A stretch of 39,956 bases of DNA from Saccharopolyspora soli. GTDB taxonomy: Bacteria > Actinomycetota > Actinomycetes > Mycobacteriales > Pseudonocardiaceae. Numbering within the stretch: the stretch's first letter is position 1; each line of letters opens with the position of its first letter. This document shows, one piece after another, positions 17,323-24,852 of this stretch. A program made the position numbers and the translations under genes. The notes beneath the pieces are model-generated. The model made no database searches. It was not told the origin of the DNA and saw nothing but the letters and a program-made list of their open reading frames with translations. The stretch lies in contig NZ_JALBWV010000074.1 in assembly GCF_022678645.1 (NCBI RefSeq), positions 1 through 39,956 on the forward strand, read 5' to 3'.

Positions 17323-17521
17323 CCCTGTGTCAACCCCAGTCCTCCTCAACCGCACCCCAGGGGACCGTGACGCAGGCCAGCCACAAGAAACCGCGAAACG
17401 AGAGATTCGTGCCGGACGCAACCACCACTGTGAATCGCGGAGAGGCGGGACAGTGAATCGCGGAGAGGCGGGACAGTGAATCGCGGAGAGGCGGGACAGT
17501 GAATCGCGGAGAGGCGGAACT
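17323..17521 (+). repeat. 131-bp start-codon-associated intergenic repeat, copy 2, with expanded end
   Basis: Positions 17323-17453 match copies 1 and 3 without gaps. Against copy 3 I count about 14 substitutions, most of them transitions. As in the other copies an ATG (17315-17317, preceded by GGAAGGGGG) lies 8 nt before CCCTG. From this ATG a 54-codon frame crosses the repeat and ends at TGA 17477-17479. Unlike copy 1, no flanking direct repeat is evident. Confidence 0.8.
17430..17521 (+). repeat. Four tandem 23-bp units carrying Shine-Dalgarno and GTG, in phase with the als start
   Basis: Units start at 17430, 17453, 17476 and 17499. Each begins GTGAATCGCGGAGAGGCGG and ends ACA (ACT in the last). 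Each GTG is preceded by GGAGAGG of the unit before it. From each of the first three GTGs a reading frame of eight codons ends in a TGA that overlaps the GTG of the next unit, making a chain of GTGA overlaps. The start codon of the acetolactate synthase gene (17522) lies exactly where a fifth unit would begin. Confidence 0.85.
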
Positions 17522-19186
17522 GTGGACCACCCGAGCCAGGACCAGCAAACCGCAGCGGAACTGCTCGTCCGCTGCTTGGAGAACGAAGGCGTCCGCGTCG
17601 TCTTCGGCATCCCCGGTGAGGAGAACATCCGGCTGACCGTCGCCCTCGCGCGTTCCGGCATCCGCTACGTGCTCACCCGGCACGAACAGGCCGCGTCGTT
17701 CATGGCCGAGATGCACGGCCGGGTCACCGGCGCGGCCGGGGTCGTGTCGGCCACCCTCGGACCGGGCGCGATCAACCTCCAACTGGGGGTCGCCGACGCG
17801 ATGACCAACAGCACACCGCTGGTGGCGCTGTCCGCGCAGGTCGGCCAGGACCGCAACTACAAGGAATCCCACCAGTTCGTCGACCTGGTCAACATGTTCG
17901 CGCCGATCACCAAGTGGTCGGGCAGCGTGCCCAGCGCCAGGGCGATCCCCGAGATGGTGCGCCGCGCCTTCAAGACCGCGGAGACCGAACGGCCCGGCGC
18001 GGTGTACCTGGCGGTGCCCGAGGACATCGACGCCGGGAGCGCCGAAGCCGCGCTGCGGCCGCTGCCGCGCAACGTCGTGCGCGCCGAGGCACCGGCTCCA
18101 GGTCAGATCGCGCGGGCCGCCACGCTGCTGCGCAACGCCACCAGCCCCATCGTGCTGGCTGGGCACGGTGCCGCCCGCAACGGGGCCGAGAAGTCGCTCA
18201 CCGAGTTCGCCAGCTCGTTGGGACTGTCGGTCGCGACGACCTTCCACGGCAAGGGTGTCATCGCCGACGACCACCCCAACTCGATGGGTTCGATCGGCTT
18301 CATGCGCCGCGACTACACCAACTTCGGCTTCGACCAGGCCGACCTGATCATCGCGGTCGGTTACGAGCTGCAGGAGTTCGACCCGGCGCGGATCAATCCG
18401 CGCGGCGACAAGAAGATCATCCACGTGCACCGCTTCCCCGCGGAGGTCGACGCCCACTACTCGATCGACGTCGGCATCATCGGTGACATCTCCGCATCCC
18501 TGGACGCGCTTGCGGCCGCGGTCTCCGACCAGCAGCACGCACCGCCCAAGGCGCTGTACCACGAGATGGTGCACGACGAGTTGGAACGCGGGCGTGCCGA
18601 CGATCGGTACCCGCTGGCGCCGCAGCGCATCGTCGCCGACACCCGCGCCGCACTCGGCCGCGATGACATCGTGCTCGTCGACACCGGCGCGCTGAAGATG
18701 TGGATGGCGAGGCTGTACCCGACGTACACGCCGAACAGCTGCCTCATCTCCAACGGCCTGTCCACGATGGGCTTCGCGCTGCCCGGAGCGCTGGCCGTCG
18801 CGCTGGCCAAACCGGAGGTCAAGGTGCTGGCCGCGGTCGGTGACGGCTCCTTCCTGATGCACTCCCAGGAGATCGAAACCGCGGTCCGCGAGCAGATCCC
18901 GCTCACCGTGCTGATCTGGGAGGACAACGGTTACGGGCTCATCGAGTGGAAGATGGACCTCGAAGTCGGCGAGCACGCCGCCACGTCGTTCACCAACCCG
19001 GACATCGTCGGTTACGCGGAAAGCTTCGGCGCCAAGGGATACCGGATCTCCAGCGCGGCGGACCTGCTGCCGACGCTGCGCACGGCGCTGGACGATCCCG
19101 GAGTCTCGCTCATCGCCTGCCCGGTCGACTACAGCGAGAACCTCCGCCTCATCCAACGCCTCGGCGACCTCGACACAACCCTCTGA
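17522..19186 (+). CDS. Acetolactate synthase large subunit, catabolic type
   Basis: Thiamine-diphosphate enzyme of 554 residues that would condense two pyruvates to acetolactate. The start is GTG 17522, with GGAGAGG supplied by the tandem repeat. The catalytic glutamate is E55 (RHEQAAS). The N-terminal pyrimidine-binding domain has FGIPGEENI. The diphosphate-binding motif GDGSF begins at 440 and closes with DNGYG at 468. The C-terminal stretch NPDIVGYAESFGAKG...CPVDYSENLRL is close to the catabolic AlsS type and not to the biosynthetic IlvB type. No small subunit gene follows, which agrees with AlsS. No acetolactate decarboxylase is nearby. It follows the rhamnose genes on the same strand but after a probable terminator. 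Related ThDP enzymes such as glyoxylate carboligase cannot be excluded. Confidence 0.8.
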   Translation: MDHPSQDQQTAAELLVRCLENEGVRVVFGIPGEENIRLTVALARSGIRYVLTRHEQAASFMAEMHGRVTGAAGVVSATLGPGAINLQLGVADAMTNSTPLVALSAQVGQDRNYKESHQFVDLVNMFAPITKWSGSVPSARAIPEMVRRAFKTAETERPGAVYLAVPEDIDAGSAEAALRPLPRNVVRAEAPAPGQIARAATLLRNATSPIVLAGHGAARNGAEKSLTEFASSLGLSVATTFHGKGVIADDHPNSMGSIGFMRRDYTNFGFDQADLIIAVGYELQEFDPARINPRGDKKIIHVHRFPAEVDAHYSIDVGIIGDISASLDALAAAVSDQQHAPPKALYHEMVHDELERGRADDRYPLAPQRIVADTRAALGRDDIVLVDTGALKMWMARLYPTYTPNSCLISNGLSTMGFALPGALAVALAKPEVKVLAAVGDGSFLMHSQEIETAVREQIPLTVLIWEDNGYGLIEWKMDLEVGEHAATSFTNPDIVGYAESFGAKGYRISSAADLLPTLRTALDDPGVSLIACPVDYSENLRLIQRLGDLDTTL

Positions 19187-19199
19187 CCGTTCAGGTGAG

Positions 19200-19250
19200 G
19201 AGTGAAGGCCACCTCTTACGAACTAACTTGGTGAAAGGTGCCCTTCACTC
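19200..19250. terminator. Bidirectional hairpin terminator between als and the amidohydrolase
   Basis: Arms GAGTGAAGG-C-CACCT (19200-19214) and AGGTG-C-CCTTCACTC (19236-19250) pair over 14 bp with one C-C mismatch, between two convergent genes. Confidence 0.8.
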
Positions 19251-19276
19251 GGCCCTCATCGGGTGAAGTCGCGGTG

Positions 19277-20896
19277 TTAGACGATTTCGTCGTCGTCGTG
19301 GGAGCGGGTGTAGAGGGTCTGGCCCCGCAGGACGGTGCGCAGGCAGCGCGGTAGCGGGGCTTGCGGGGAGAGGTCCGGCAGGCCCGGCACCCCCGCTCGC
19401 GGATCGGTGGACCACCGCTGCACCCGCGAATCCGGTGCTGCCACGACGAGTTCTCCGGCGTCCCACACCGCGTAGGTCGCGGGCGCACCGGGCACGAGCG
19501 TGCCCGTGACACCGTCGTCGACGCCCGCCGCTCGCCAGCCGCCGCGCGTGTGCGCGGTGAACGCGGCGCGCGGCGAGACCCCGAAACCACTGGTGCGGTG
19601 GTGGACGGCGGCTTGCACCGCGCGCCACGGCTCGACCGGTGTCACCGGTGCGTCCGAACCGAACGCGAGCAGCACGCCATTGGCGGCCAGCGTCGAGAAC
19701 GGGTTGAGCTGGGTGCCGCGTTGGACGCCGAGGCGGCGCGCGTACATGTCCTCGGAGCCGCCCCAGGCCGCGTCGAACGACGGCTGCACGGACGCCACCG
19801 CGCCGAACTTGCCGAGTTCGGCAGCTTGCTGCTCGTCGACCATCTCCAGGTGTTCGAGCCGGTGGCGCATGCTCGCCAGATCCGGCACCCCGACGATCTC
19901 GGCCGCCTTGCGGAAACCATCGCAGACCTCGGCCACTCCGGCGTCGCCGATCACGTGGAACCCGGCCTGCAGTCCGGCCCGCGTGCACTCCACCAAGTGC
20001 TCGGCCACCGCGTGCGCGTCGAGGTAGAGCACACCCGATGTCGCCCGGTCATCCGTGTAGGGCTCGCGCAGCGCCGCGGTGCGCGAGCCGACCGCACCGT
20101 CGACGAAGAGGTCGCCAGCCAGGCCGCGGGCACCGAGCTCACGAGCCCGCCGCACCGCACCGAGCTCGCCCCAGTAGCCGATGACCTCCGGCACCCCGCC
20201 CTGCGCCGAAAGCGCGAGCAGGTCGGCCAGATCGTCGGCACCGGAGATGTCCGGTCCCGCGCATTCGTGCACGCACGCCACACCCCGCGAAGCGGCGTGC
20301 CGCAGGAAGGCCAGTTGCGCTTCATTCCGCTGCCCGGCGCCGAGGGATTCCCGCGCGGCACGGCGCACGTGGTGGTGCGCCACTCGGGTCAGCGGGCCGT
20401 CCGCGCTCCAGCCCTCCGCGTCACGGGCCAGCGGCGTGCGATCCACCAGGGCCGTGGACACCAATGCGGAATGCACGTCGATCCGGGAGAGGTACACCGC
20501 AGCGCCCGCAGCGGCGCGGTCGATCTCATCGCGGGTCGGGGGCCGTCGTTCCGGCCACCACGTCTCGTCCCATCCGTGGCCCCACACCAGCGCGCCCGGG
20601 TATTCCGCCACGTGGTCCCGCAGCGCGTGCAGGAACTCCGTCAGCGACGCGCAACCGGTCAGATCGAGGCCGTTGAGCAGCAAGCCGGTCGAGGTCGCGT
20701 GCACGTGCGCGTCGACGAAGGCAGGCGCCACGAACGCGCCTTCGAGGTCGACGACCTCGGCATCGGGATGCAGCGCACGGCCGACCTCGTCGCCGCCGAG
20801 CCACGCGATGGTGCCATCGGTGACGGCCATCGCGGTGGCGCCCGCGTCGGCGGGCGAATGAATTCGTCCGCCGAGCAACAACGTGGTCTCGGACAT
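19277..20896 (-). CDS. Amidohydrolase, YtcJ-like (amidohydrolase 3 family)
   Basis: The product is 539 residues. A beta-sandwich N-terminus (LLLGGRIHSPADAGATAMAV) leads to the metal motif DAHVHAT (H64, H66). Later family features are FVDGAVGSRTAAL, GFHVIGDAGV, MRHRLEHLEMV and the aspartate in FGSDAPVTP. This composite (GDAG, RLEH, SDAPV) is the pattern of YtcJ/NfdA-like metal-dependent hydrolases of N-substituted formamides or amides. The real substrate is unknown. No signal peptide. GAAGGAC precedes the ATG. The gene lies 165 bp downstream of fxsA on the same strand and may be read with it. A last 24 residues (RCLRTVLRGQTLYTRSHDDDEIV) extend past the enzyme core. Confidence 0.85.
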   Translation of the reverse strand: MSETTLLLGGRIHSPADAGATAMAVTDGTIAWLGGDEVGRALHPDAEVVDLEGAFVAPAFVDAHVHATSTGLLLNGLDLTGCASLTEFLHALRDHVAEYPGALVWGHGWDETWWPERRPPTRDEIDRAAAGAAVYLSRIDVHSALVSTALVDRTPLARDAEGWSADGPLTRVAHHHVRRAARESLGAGQRNEAQLAFLRHAASRGVACVHECAGPDISGADDLADLLALSAQGGVPEVIGYWGELGAVRRARELGARGLAGDLFVDGAVGSRTAALREPYTDDRATSGVLYLDAHAVAEHLVECTRAGLQAGFHVIGDAGVAEVCDGFRKAAEIVGVPDLASMRHRLEHLEMVDEQQAAELGKFGAVASVQPSFDAAWGGSEDMYARRLGVQRGTQLNPFSTLAANGVLLAFGSDAPVTPVEPWRAVQAAVHHRTSGFGVSPRAAFTAHTRGGWRAAGVDDGVTGTLVPGAPATYAVWDAGELVVAAPDSRVQRWSTDPRAGVPGLPDLSPQAPLPRCLRTVLRGQTLYTRSHDDDEIV

Positions 20897-21060
20897 GTCC
20901 TTCGTGTTCCCTGTTCCGGGTTTCCAACTGCGCAGGTCGACGGCGGCCGAGGAGGGCGGCGCACGACTCCACGAGCGAACCCGGCCGCGATCGTTCTGGC
21001 GAGCTTACCGGTCGCCTGCGCGAGGGTGACGCCACGCCGACCCGAGGACTCGCGCGGCCG

Positions 21061-21603
21061 CTACTCCGGCCGTTCTGCCTGCGCAGACCGCTGCGGTGGG
21101 AGCTGTTCCGGACCGCCCCGCGAGGGGGGCTCGTCGTCGTCGGTGGCCGATACGACCTCGCCGTCGATGACGTCGCTGTCGGGGGCTGCCGAGCCCTGCT
21201 CGCGGCGGGTCCGCTGGGCGTGCAGCCACATCTGGTCCTGCATCTCCTTCGACCGCCGCTGCGCCGCGCGCAGCATCCGGTTGCGCAGCATCGCGCGGGT
21301 CGGCGGGAACAGGCACAACAGCCCGCAGACGTCGCTGATGAAGCCGGGCAGGATGATCAGGATGCCTCCGGCGGCGATCAGCACGCCGTCGGTGAGCTCG
21401 CGTTCGGGTGGTCGCCGCTGGCGGGCGGCCTCGCGGAATTCGAGCAGCGCTCGGCGGCCCTCCCGACGCAGCAGCCAGGTTCCCAGCGCGGCGGCGACCA
21501 GCAGCAGGCCGATGGTGGGCAGCACGCCGATCAGCTGGCCGAGCGCGACCAGCACGGCGATTTCGACCACACCGGCGACGAGGAGCAGAACGAGGATCGG
21601 CAC
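21061..21603 (-). CDS. fxsA: FxsA family membrane protein
   Basis: Small inner-membrane protein. I chose GTG 21603 (180 residues, starting VPILVLLLVAG) because AGGAGG lies 9 nt upstream. The TTG at 21624 would place this ribosome site inside the gene. FxsA hallmarks are the N-terminal helix followed by EIAVLVALGQLIGVLPTIGLLL, a third helix with GTWLLRREG, the conserved LTDGVLIAAGGILIILPGFISD and GLLCLFPPTRAMLR. The C-terminal 60 residues are charged and disordered. E. coli FxsA relieves phage T7 exclusion by F, but its cellular function is unclear. It is divergent from the SGNH hydrolase gene across about 120 bp. Confidence 0.93.
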   Translation of the reverse strand: MPILVLLLVAGVVEIAVLVALGQLIGVLPTIGLLLVAAALGTWLLRREGRRALLEFREAARQRRPPERELTDGVLIAAGGILIILPGFISDVCGLLCLFPPTRAMLRNRMLRAAQRRSKEMQDQMWLHAQRTRREQGSAAPDSDVIDGEVVSATDDDEPPSRGGPEQLPPQRSAQAERPE

Positions 21604-21724
21604 GGCGCGGAGACCTCCTGTCAATGGCAGTCACCTGGTCCAACGAACCAGGCCCGGCAAATGCTCCCGGCGGTCGTCGAGGTCATGAACGTCGGCGGGC
21701 GCGGGCCTCATAGACTTCCACGTG

Positions 21725-22804
21725 ATGCGGGCGCACAAGTCGAAATCACTAATCCTCCTGCTGGTCGGCAGCGTGCTGGCGCTCGCGCTGTTGATCAGCG
21801 ACCAGTACTTGCCGGGATTGCCGTTGCAACCCAAGCAGCTCCCGGCAGCGGTGGTGACGGTCGGCGACAGCACGCTGTCCGGTGAAGGCGGCGGCAACTA
21901 CGAGGCCGGGACCAACGGCGAGCTGGACAACTGGTGCCACCGGTCCCCCGCCGCAGCGGTCAACCAGCTGCGGCTGCCGCCTGGTGTGACCCGCATCAAC
22001 CTGGCCTGTTCCGGCGCGAAGACCGACGTGGTCGGCGCCGATCCGGCTCCAGGCCACTCCGAAGGTTCGCAGGCGGAGCAGCTGGCCGCGCTGGCGCACC
22101 GCTTCCGCATCACCGACGTCGTCGTGCAGATCGGCGCGAACGACGATCCGGGTTTCACCGATGTCGTCAACCAGTGCGTGGAGGCATGGGTGCGGCAGGC
22201 GGTGGACGGTTGCGCGGGGCCGCTGCGCACCGCGTGGCCGCAGCGGCTGGACCGGATGAAGCCGAAGGTGCTCGCGGCGCTGCGGGACATCCGGACGGCC
22301 ATGGACAGCGCGGGCTACACCCCGAGCAGCTACGCGCTGATCGTGCAGTCCTACGCCTCGCCGGTCGGCCCCGGCGTCCGGCCCGAACTGCAGGACCTCT
22401 CCGGCTGCCCGTTCCTCTCCGGCGACCTGGAGTGGATCCGGGACACGGGTGTGCCGCAGCTGTCGGCCGCGCTGCGAGATGTCGCGCGGCAGGCCGATGC
22501 GCGATTCCTGGACTTGTCCCGCGCGGGCACCGGCCACGAGGCGTGCACCGGGAATCCGAAAACGGCCGAGGGCGAGTGGTTCACCAGGCTGACGGTCGAC
22601 TGGGCGAGCCTCAAGGACGAGCGGCGAGCGCCGCACGCGATGCAGGAGTCCTTCCACGCCAACGCCGCTGGCCACGCCCAGCTGGGCCGCTGCCTGAGCG
22701 AGTTCGTGGCCAGCGCCGAGCCGGGGGCGGTGTGCCTGGTCGACGAACGCGGCAACCTACGCGCGGTACCCGAACACATCGCCGCCCTCCAAGCCCACCC
22801 CTGA
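21725..22804 (+). CDS. Membrane-anchored SGNH/GDSL hydrolase
   Basis: The product is 359 residues from ATG 21725; a GTG directly before it at 21722 is equally possible. Residues 8-27 are an uncleaved signal anchor (SLILLLVGSVLALALLI), so the enzyme should face outside. SGNH blocks are visible: block I GDSTLSGEGGGNY (nucleophile S49), a glycine in LACSGAKT, block III IGANDDPGF with the asparagine, and block V SFHANAAGH with the catalytic histidine near residue 305. Several cysteines (WCHRS, LACSG, QCVEAW, GCAGP, GCPFL, EACTG, RCLSE, AVCLV) suggest disulphides, consistent with export. The substrate is unknown: a lipid or an esterified cell-wall polymer is possible. Confidence 0.88.
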   Translation: MRAHKSKSLILLLVGSVLALALLISDQYLPGLPLQPKQLPAAVVTVGDSTLSGEGGGNYEAGTNGELDNWCHRSPAAAVNQLRLPPGVTRINLACSGAKTDVVGADPAPGHSEGSQAEQLAALAHRFRITDVVVQIGANDDPGFTDVVNQCVEAWVRQAVDGCAGPLRTAWPQRLDRMKPKVLAALRDIRTAMDSAGYTPSSYALIVQSYASPVGPGVRPELQDLSGCPFLSGDLEWIRDTGVPQLSAALRDVARQADARFLDLSRAGTGHEACTGNPKTAEGEWFTRLTVDWASLKDERRAPHAMQESFHANAAGHAQLGRCLSEFVASAEPGAVCLVDERGNLRAVPEHIAALQAHP

Positions 22805-22822
22805 CCAAGAACCCCGAGGCCA

Positions 22823-22837
22823 TCGCGAGGACAGCCC
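22823..22837. repeat. Fragment related to the dispersed hairpin element
   Basis: TCGCGAGGACAGCCC is identical to 23117-23131 of copy B, and the neighbouring bases (GAACCCCGAGGCC) resemble the flank of that motif. This looks like a truncated third piece of the element, in the same orientation as copy B, 18 bp after the SGNH gene. Confidence 0.45.
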
Positions 22838-22920
22838 GGACGTGGTGAATCGAACCGGGGACCGGCGAAGACGAGGTGGCGACCGAAGCCCCACCCCCTG
22901 CACCAACACGCCTCTATAGG

Positions 22921-22966
22921 GTCGTGAGTGGCAATGGTCGCCACGACGACCACAACCACTCACGAC
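22921..22966. terminator. REP-like hairpin GTCGTGAGTGG/CCACTCACGAC
   Basis: An 11-bp perfect outer stem, symmetric 4-nt internal loop (caat/acaa), inner stem GGTCG/CGACC and 6-nt loop. It lies between the convergent SGNH hydrolase and lrp genes. The outer stem is shared with hairpins at 30811-30856 and 31913-31958. Probable bidirectional terminator. Confidence 0.6.
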
Positions 22967-22983
22967 GCGGCAGCGGCTCAGGC

Positions 22984-23218
22984 AAGCGGCGAAGCCGCTT
23001 CCAGCGGTAAACCGCCGCCGCGAAAAGCAGCTGAACCCCTGCTGAGCCGCCGCAAGCGCCGCAGGCGCTTAGCCCACCTATGCAACTTGCACCGCCGCGG
23101 GTTCTCAGAGGCATTCTCGCGAGGACAGCCCCGACGCCGCGTGGACATACGTAAGTCGGGGATCCCGGAGTCGAGAATGCCTCTGAGGTTCCGCTACTCG
23201 CACCGCCACGCAAAACGA
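22984..23218 (-). repeat. Dispersed hairpin element, copy B (in the gene-free spacer 22805-23232)
   Basis: Inverted relative to copy A at 7596-7835. The long hairpin has a perfect 16-bp stem (CTCAGAGGCATTCTCG at 23104-23119 with 23172-23187). Two 17-nt hairpins lie at 23054-23070 (AAGCGCC/GGCGCTT) and 22984-23000 (AAGCGGC/GCCGCTT). Spacing between the small hairpins is almost the same in both copies (70 and 72 bp). The element fills most of the spacer between two convergent transcription units. Confidence 0.75.
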
Positions 23219-23232
23219 GCCGCGCACCCTCT

Positions 23233-23703
23233 CTAGATCGACGGTGGGCGGTTTTCGAAGGGGGTGGACAGCACCACGGTGGTGCGGGTCGACACCTTCG
23301 CCGCTTCGCGGATCTGGCGCAGCAGTTCCTCCAAACCAAGTGGTGAGGCGACCCGCACCTGCAGGATGTAGGACTCGTCGCCCGCCACCGAGTAGCACGA
23401 CTCGATCTGCGGCAGGTGCTCCAGCCGCTGCGGGTAGTCGTCCGGGGCGGCCGGATCGATCGGGGTCAGCGAGATGAACGCGGTCAGCGGCAGGCCGATC
23501 TGGTCACCGTCCACTTTGGCCGCATAACCCTGCAGCGCGCCGCGCTGCTCCAGCCGCCGAACTCGTTGGTGCACCGCGGAAACGCTCAGCCCGACGCGCT
23601 CCGCCAGGTCGGTGAAGCTGCACCGGCCATCGCGGGCCAGTTCGCGCAGAATCGCTCGATCGGTGGCCTCCAGCGTGGCCGGGGATCCGGACTTGTCGTT
23701 CAC
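23233..23703 (-). CDS. Lrp/AsnC-family transcriptional regulator
   Basis: The product is 156 residues from GTG 23703 (VNDKSGSPATLEATDRAIL), which overlaps the stop of the upstream peptidase gene (GTGA). Longer in-frame starts would run through the peptidase gene. The N-terminal helix-turn-helix is CSFTDLAERVGLSVSAVHQRV (key part TDLAERVGLSVSAVHQRV), and the remainder is a RAM effector domain (AFISLTPIDP, ESCYSVAGDESYILQVRV, TRTTVVLSTPFENRP). Lrp-type proteins usually sense amino acids. Co-translation with a proline-specific dipeptidase fits amino-acid or peptide control. Confidence 0.92.
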   Translation of the reverse strand: MNDKSGSPATLEATDRAILRELARDGRCSFTDLAERVGLSVSAVHQRVRRLEQRGALQGYAAKVDGDQIGLPLTAFISLTPIDPAAPDDYPQRLEHLPQIESCYSVAGDESYILQVRVASPLGLEELLRQIREAAKVSTRTTVVLSTPFENRPPSI

Positions 23704-24842
23704 GCTGGCAGCACCACCAGCTCGTGCGGCTGGTCGTTGACGGGCAGCACGCCGTCTTCGGTGACGATGACGATGTCCTCGATCCGAGCACCCCAACGCC
23801 CCGGCTGGTAGATGCCCGGCTCGACGCTGAAGGCCATGCCGGGCTCCAGCACCAGCTGGCTCCCACCGACGATGTAGGGCTCTTCGTGCACGTCCAGCCC
23901 GATGCCGTGCCCGGTGCGGTGCACGAAGAACTCGCCGAATCCGGCTGCGGCGATCGGCTCGCGCGCAGCAGCGTCGATCGACTCGGCGGTCGCGCCCGGT
24001 CGCACCGCCTCGACAGCGGCGCGCTGGGCGGCTTGCAGCACTGCGTAGGTCTCGCGGACGTCCGACTGGGCGGGCTCGCCGACGGCGTAGGTGCGGGTGC
24101 AGTCGGAGTTGTAGCCCTCCGGGAGCGGGCCGCCGATGTCGATCACCACCACGTCGCCGCGCTCGATGACCCGGTCCGACAGCGCGTGGTGCGGGCTGGC
24201 CCCGTTGGGCCCCGACCCGACGATGACGAAGGCCGCTTCGGAGTGGCCCTCTTCGAGGATCGCGGCGCTGATGTCGGCGCCGACCTCGGCCTCGGTCCGG
24301 CCCGGCTTGAGGAACTCGGCCATCCGGGCGTGCACCCGGTCGATGGCCGCCCCGGCGCGGCGCAGCGCCTCGACCTCGGCGGCGTCCTTGCGCATCCGCA
24401 GCTCCCGCAGCACGTCTCCGGCCAGCACCTGCTCGGCGTCGGGCAGCGCGGAGCGCAGCGGGATCGTGTGCAGCGCGGGCATCACATCGGCGACGGCGAC
24501 TCGGGTTGGCGCACTACCGCGCCTGGCGAGGTCGGCCACCACGGCGTGCGGGTCCTGCCCGTCCACCCAGGTCACGACGTCGATGCCGAGCTCGGCCAGC
24601 GGAACGTCGGCGAAGCCGGGCTCCTCCAGCTTCGGCACCACCAGCGCGGGCCGACCACCGGTCGGCAGCACCAGGCAGGTCAGCCGTTCGTGCGACTCCT
24701 TGGCGGCGCCGAGGAGGTAGCGCAGATCGGAGCCAGGCGAGATCAACAACGCATCGAGATCAGCCGCTGCGGCGGTTTCGGCGGCCCGAGCCAAGCGGGC
24801 CGCAAGCACGGATGGATCCTGCTCAATCGAGACGGTGGCCAT
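23700..24842 (-). CDS. M24 family Xaa-Pro dipeptidase
   Basis: Cytoplasmic metallopeptidase of 380 residues, the counterpart of mycobacterial PepE/PepQ. I chose ATG 24842 (MATVSIEQDPSVLAARLA), since the frame upstream lies in the MFS gene. The N-terminal creatinase-like domain covers residues 1-150. The pita-bread domain has all five metal ligands of the family: two aspartates in DIGGPLPEGYNSDCTRTY, the histidine in TGHGIGLDVHEEP, and glutamates in VEPGIYQP and ARIEDIVIV. It is 10 bp downstream of the MFS gene and overlaps lrp, so arsR, MFS, peptidase and lrp form one likely transcript. Next to HelY, DUF4333 and exonuclease genes it recalls M. tuberculosis Rv2089c-Rv2092c. Confidence 0.93.
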   Translation of the reverse strand: MATVSIEQDPSVLAARLARAAETAAAADLDALLISPGSDLRYLLGAAKESHERLTCLVLPTGGRPALVVPKLEEPGFADVPLAELGIDVVTWVDGQDPHAVVADLARRGSAPTRVAVADVMPALHTIPLRSALPDAEQVLAGDVLRELRMRKDAAEVEALRRAGAAIDRVHARMAEFLKPGRTEAEVGADISAAILEEGHSEAAFVIVGSGPNGASPHHALSDRVIERGDVVVIDIGGPLPEGYNSDCTRTYAVGEPAQSDVRETYAVLQAAQRAAVEAVRPGATAESIDAAAREPIAAAGFGEFFVHRTGHGIGLDVHEEPYIVGGSQLVLEPGMAFSVEPGIYQPGRWGARIEDIVIVTEDGVLPVNDQPHELVVLPA

Positions 24843-24852
24843 GGCCCACAGC

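Noticed and set aside
17430..17521. CRISPR-like array
   Set aside because: The 23-bp units are directly adjacent, with no spacers, and no cas gene is present.
22847..22856. tRNA T-loop-like sequence (GGTTCGATTC on the minus strand)
   Set aside because: The flanking bases cannot form the 5-bp T stem or an acceptor stem, and no anticodon arm fits upstream.
22914..23339. Small conserved protein encoded by the hairpin element (a frame with TSEAFSTPGSP and PLRTRGGA is open in both copies)
   Set aside because: No start codon with a ribosome site in copy B, copy A is open only as an extension of other frames, and the changes between copies preserve base pairing and not codons.
23704..23796. N-terminal extension of the Lrp-type regulator
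   Set aside because: It would be read from inside the peptidase gene and gives an Arg/His-rich sequence unlike the family; GTG 23703 in a GTGA overlap fits better.
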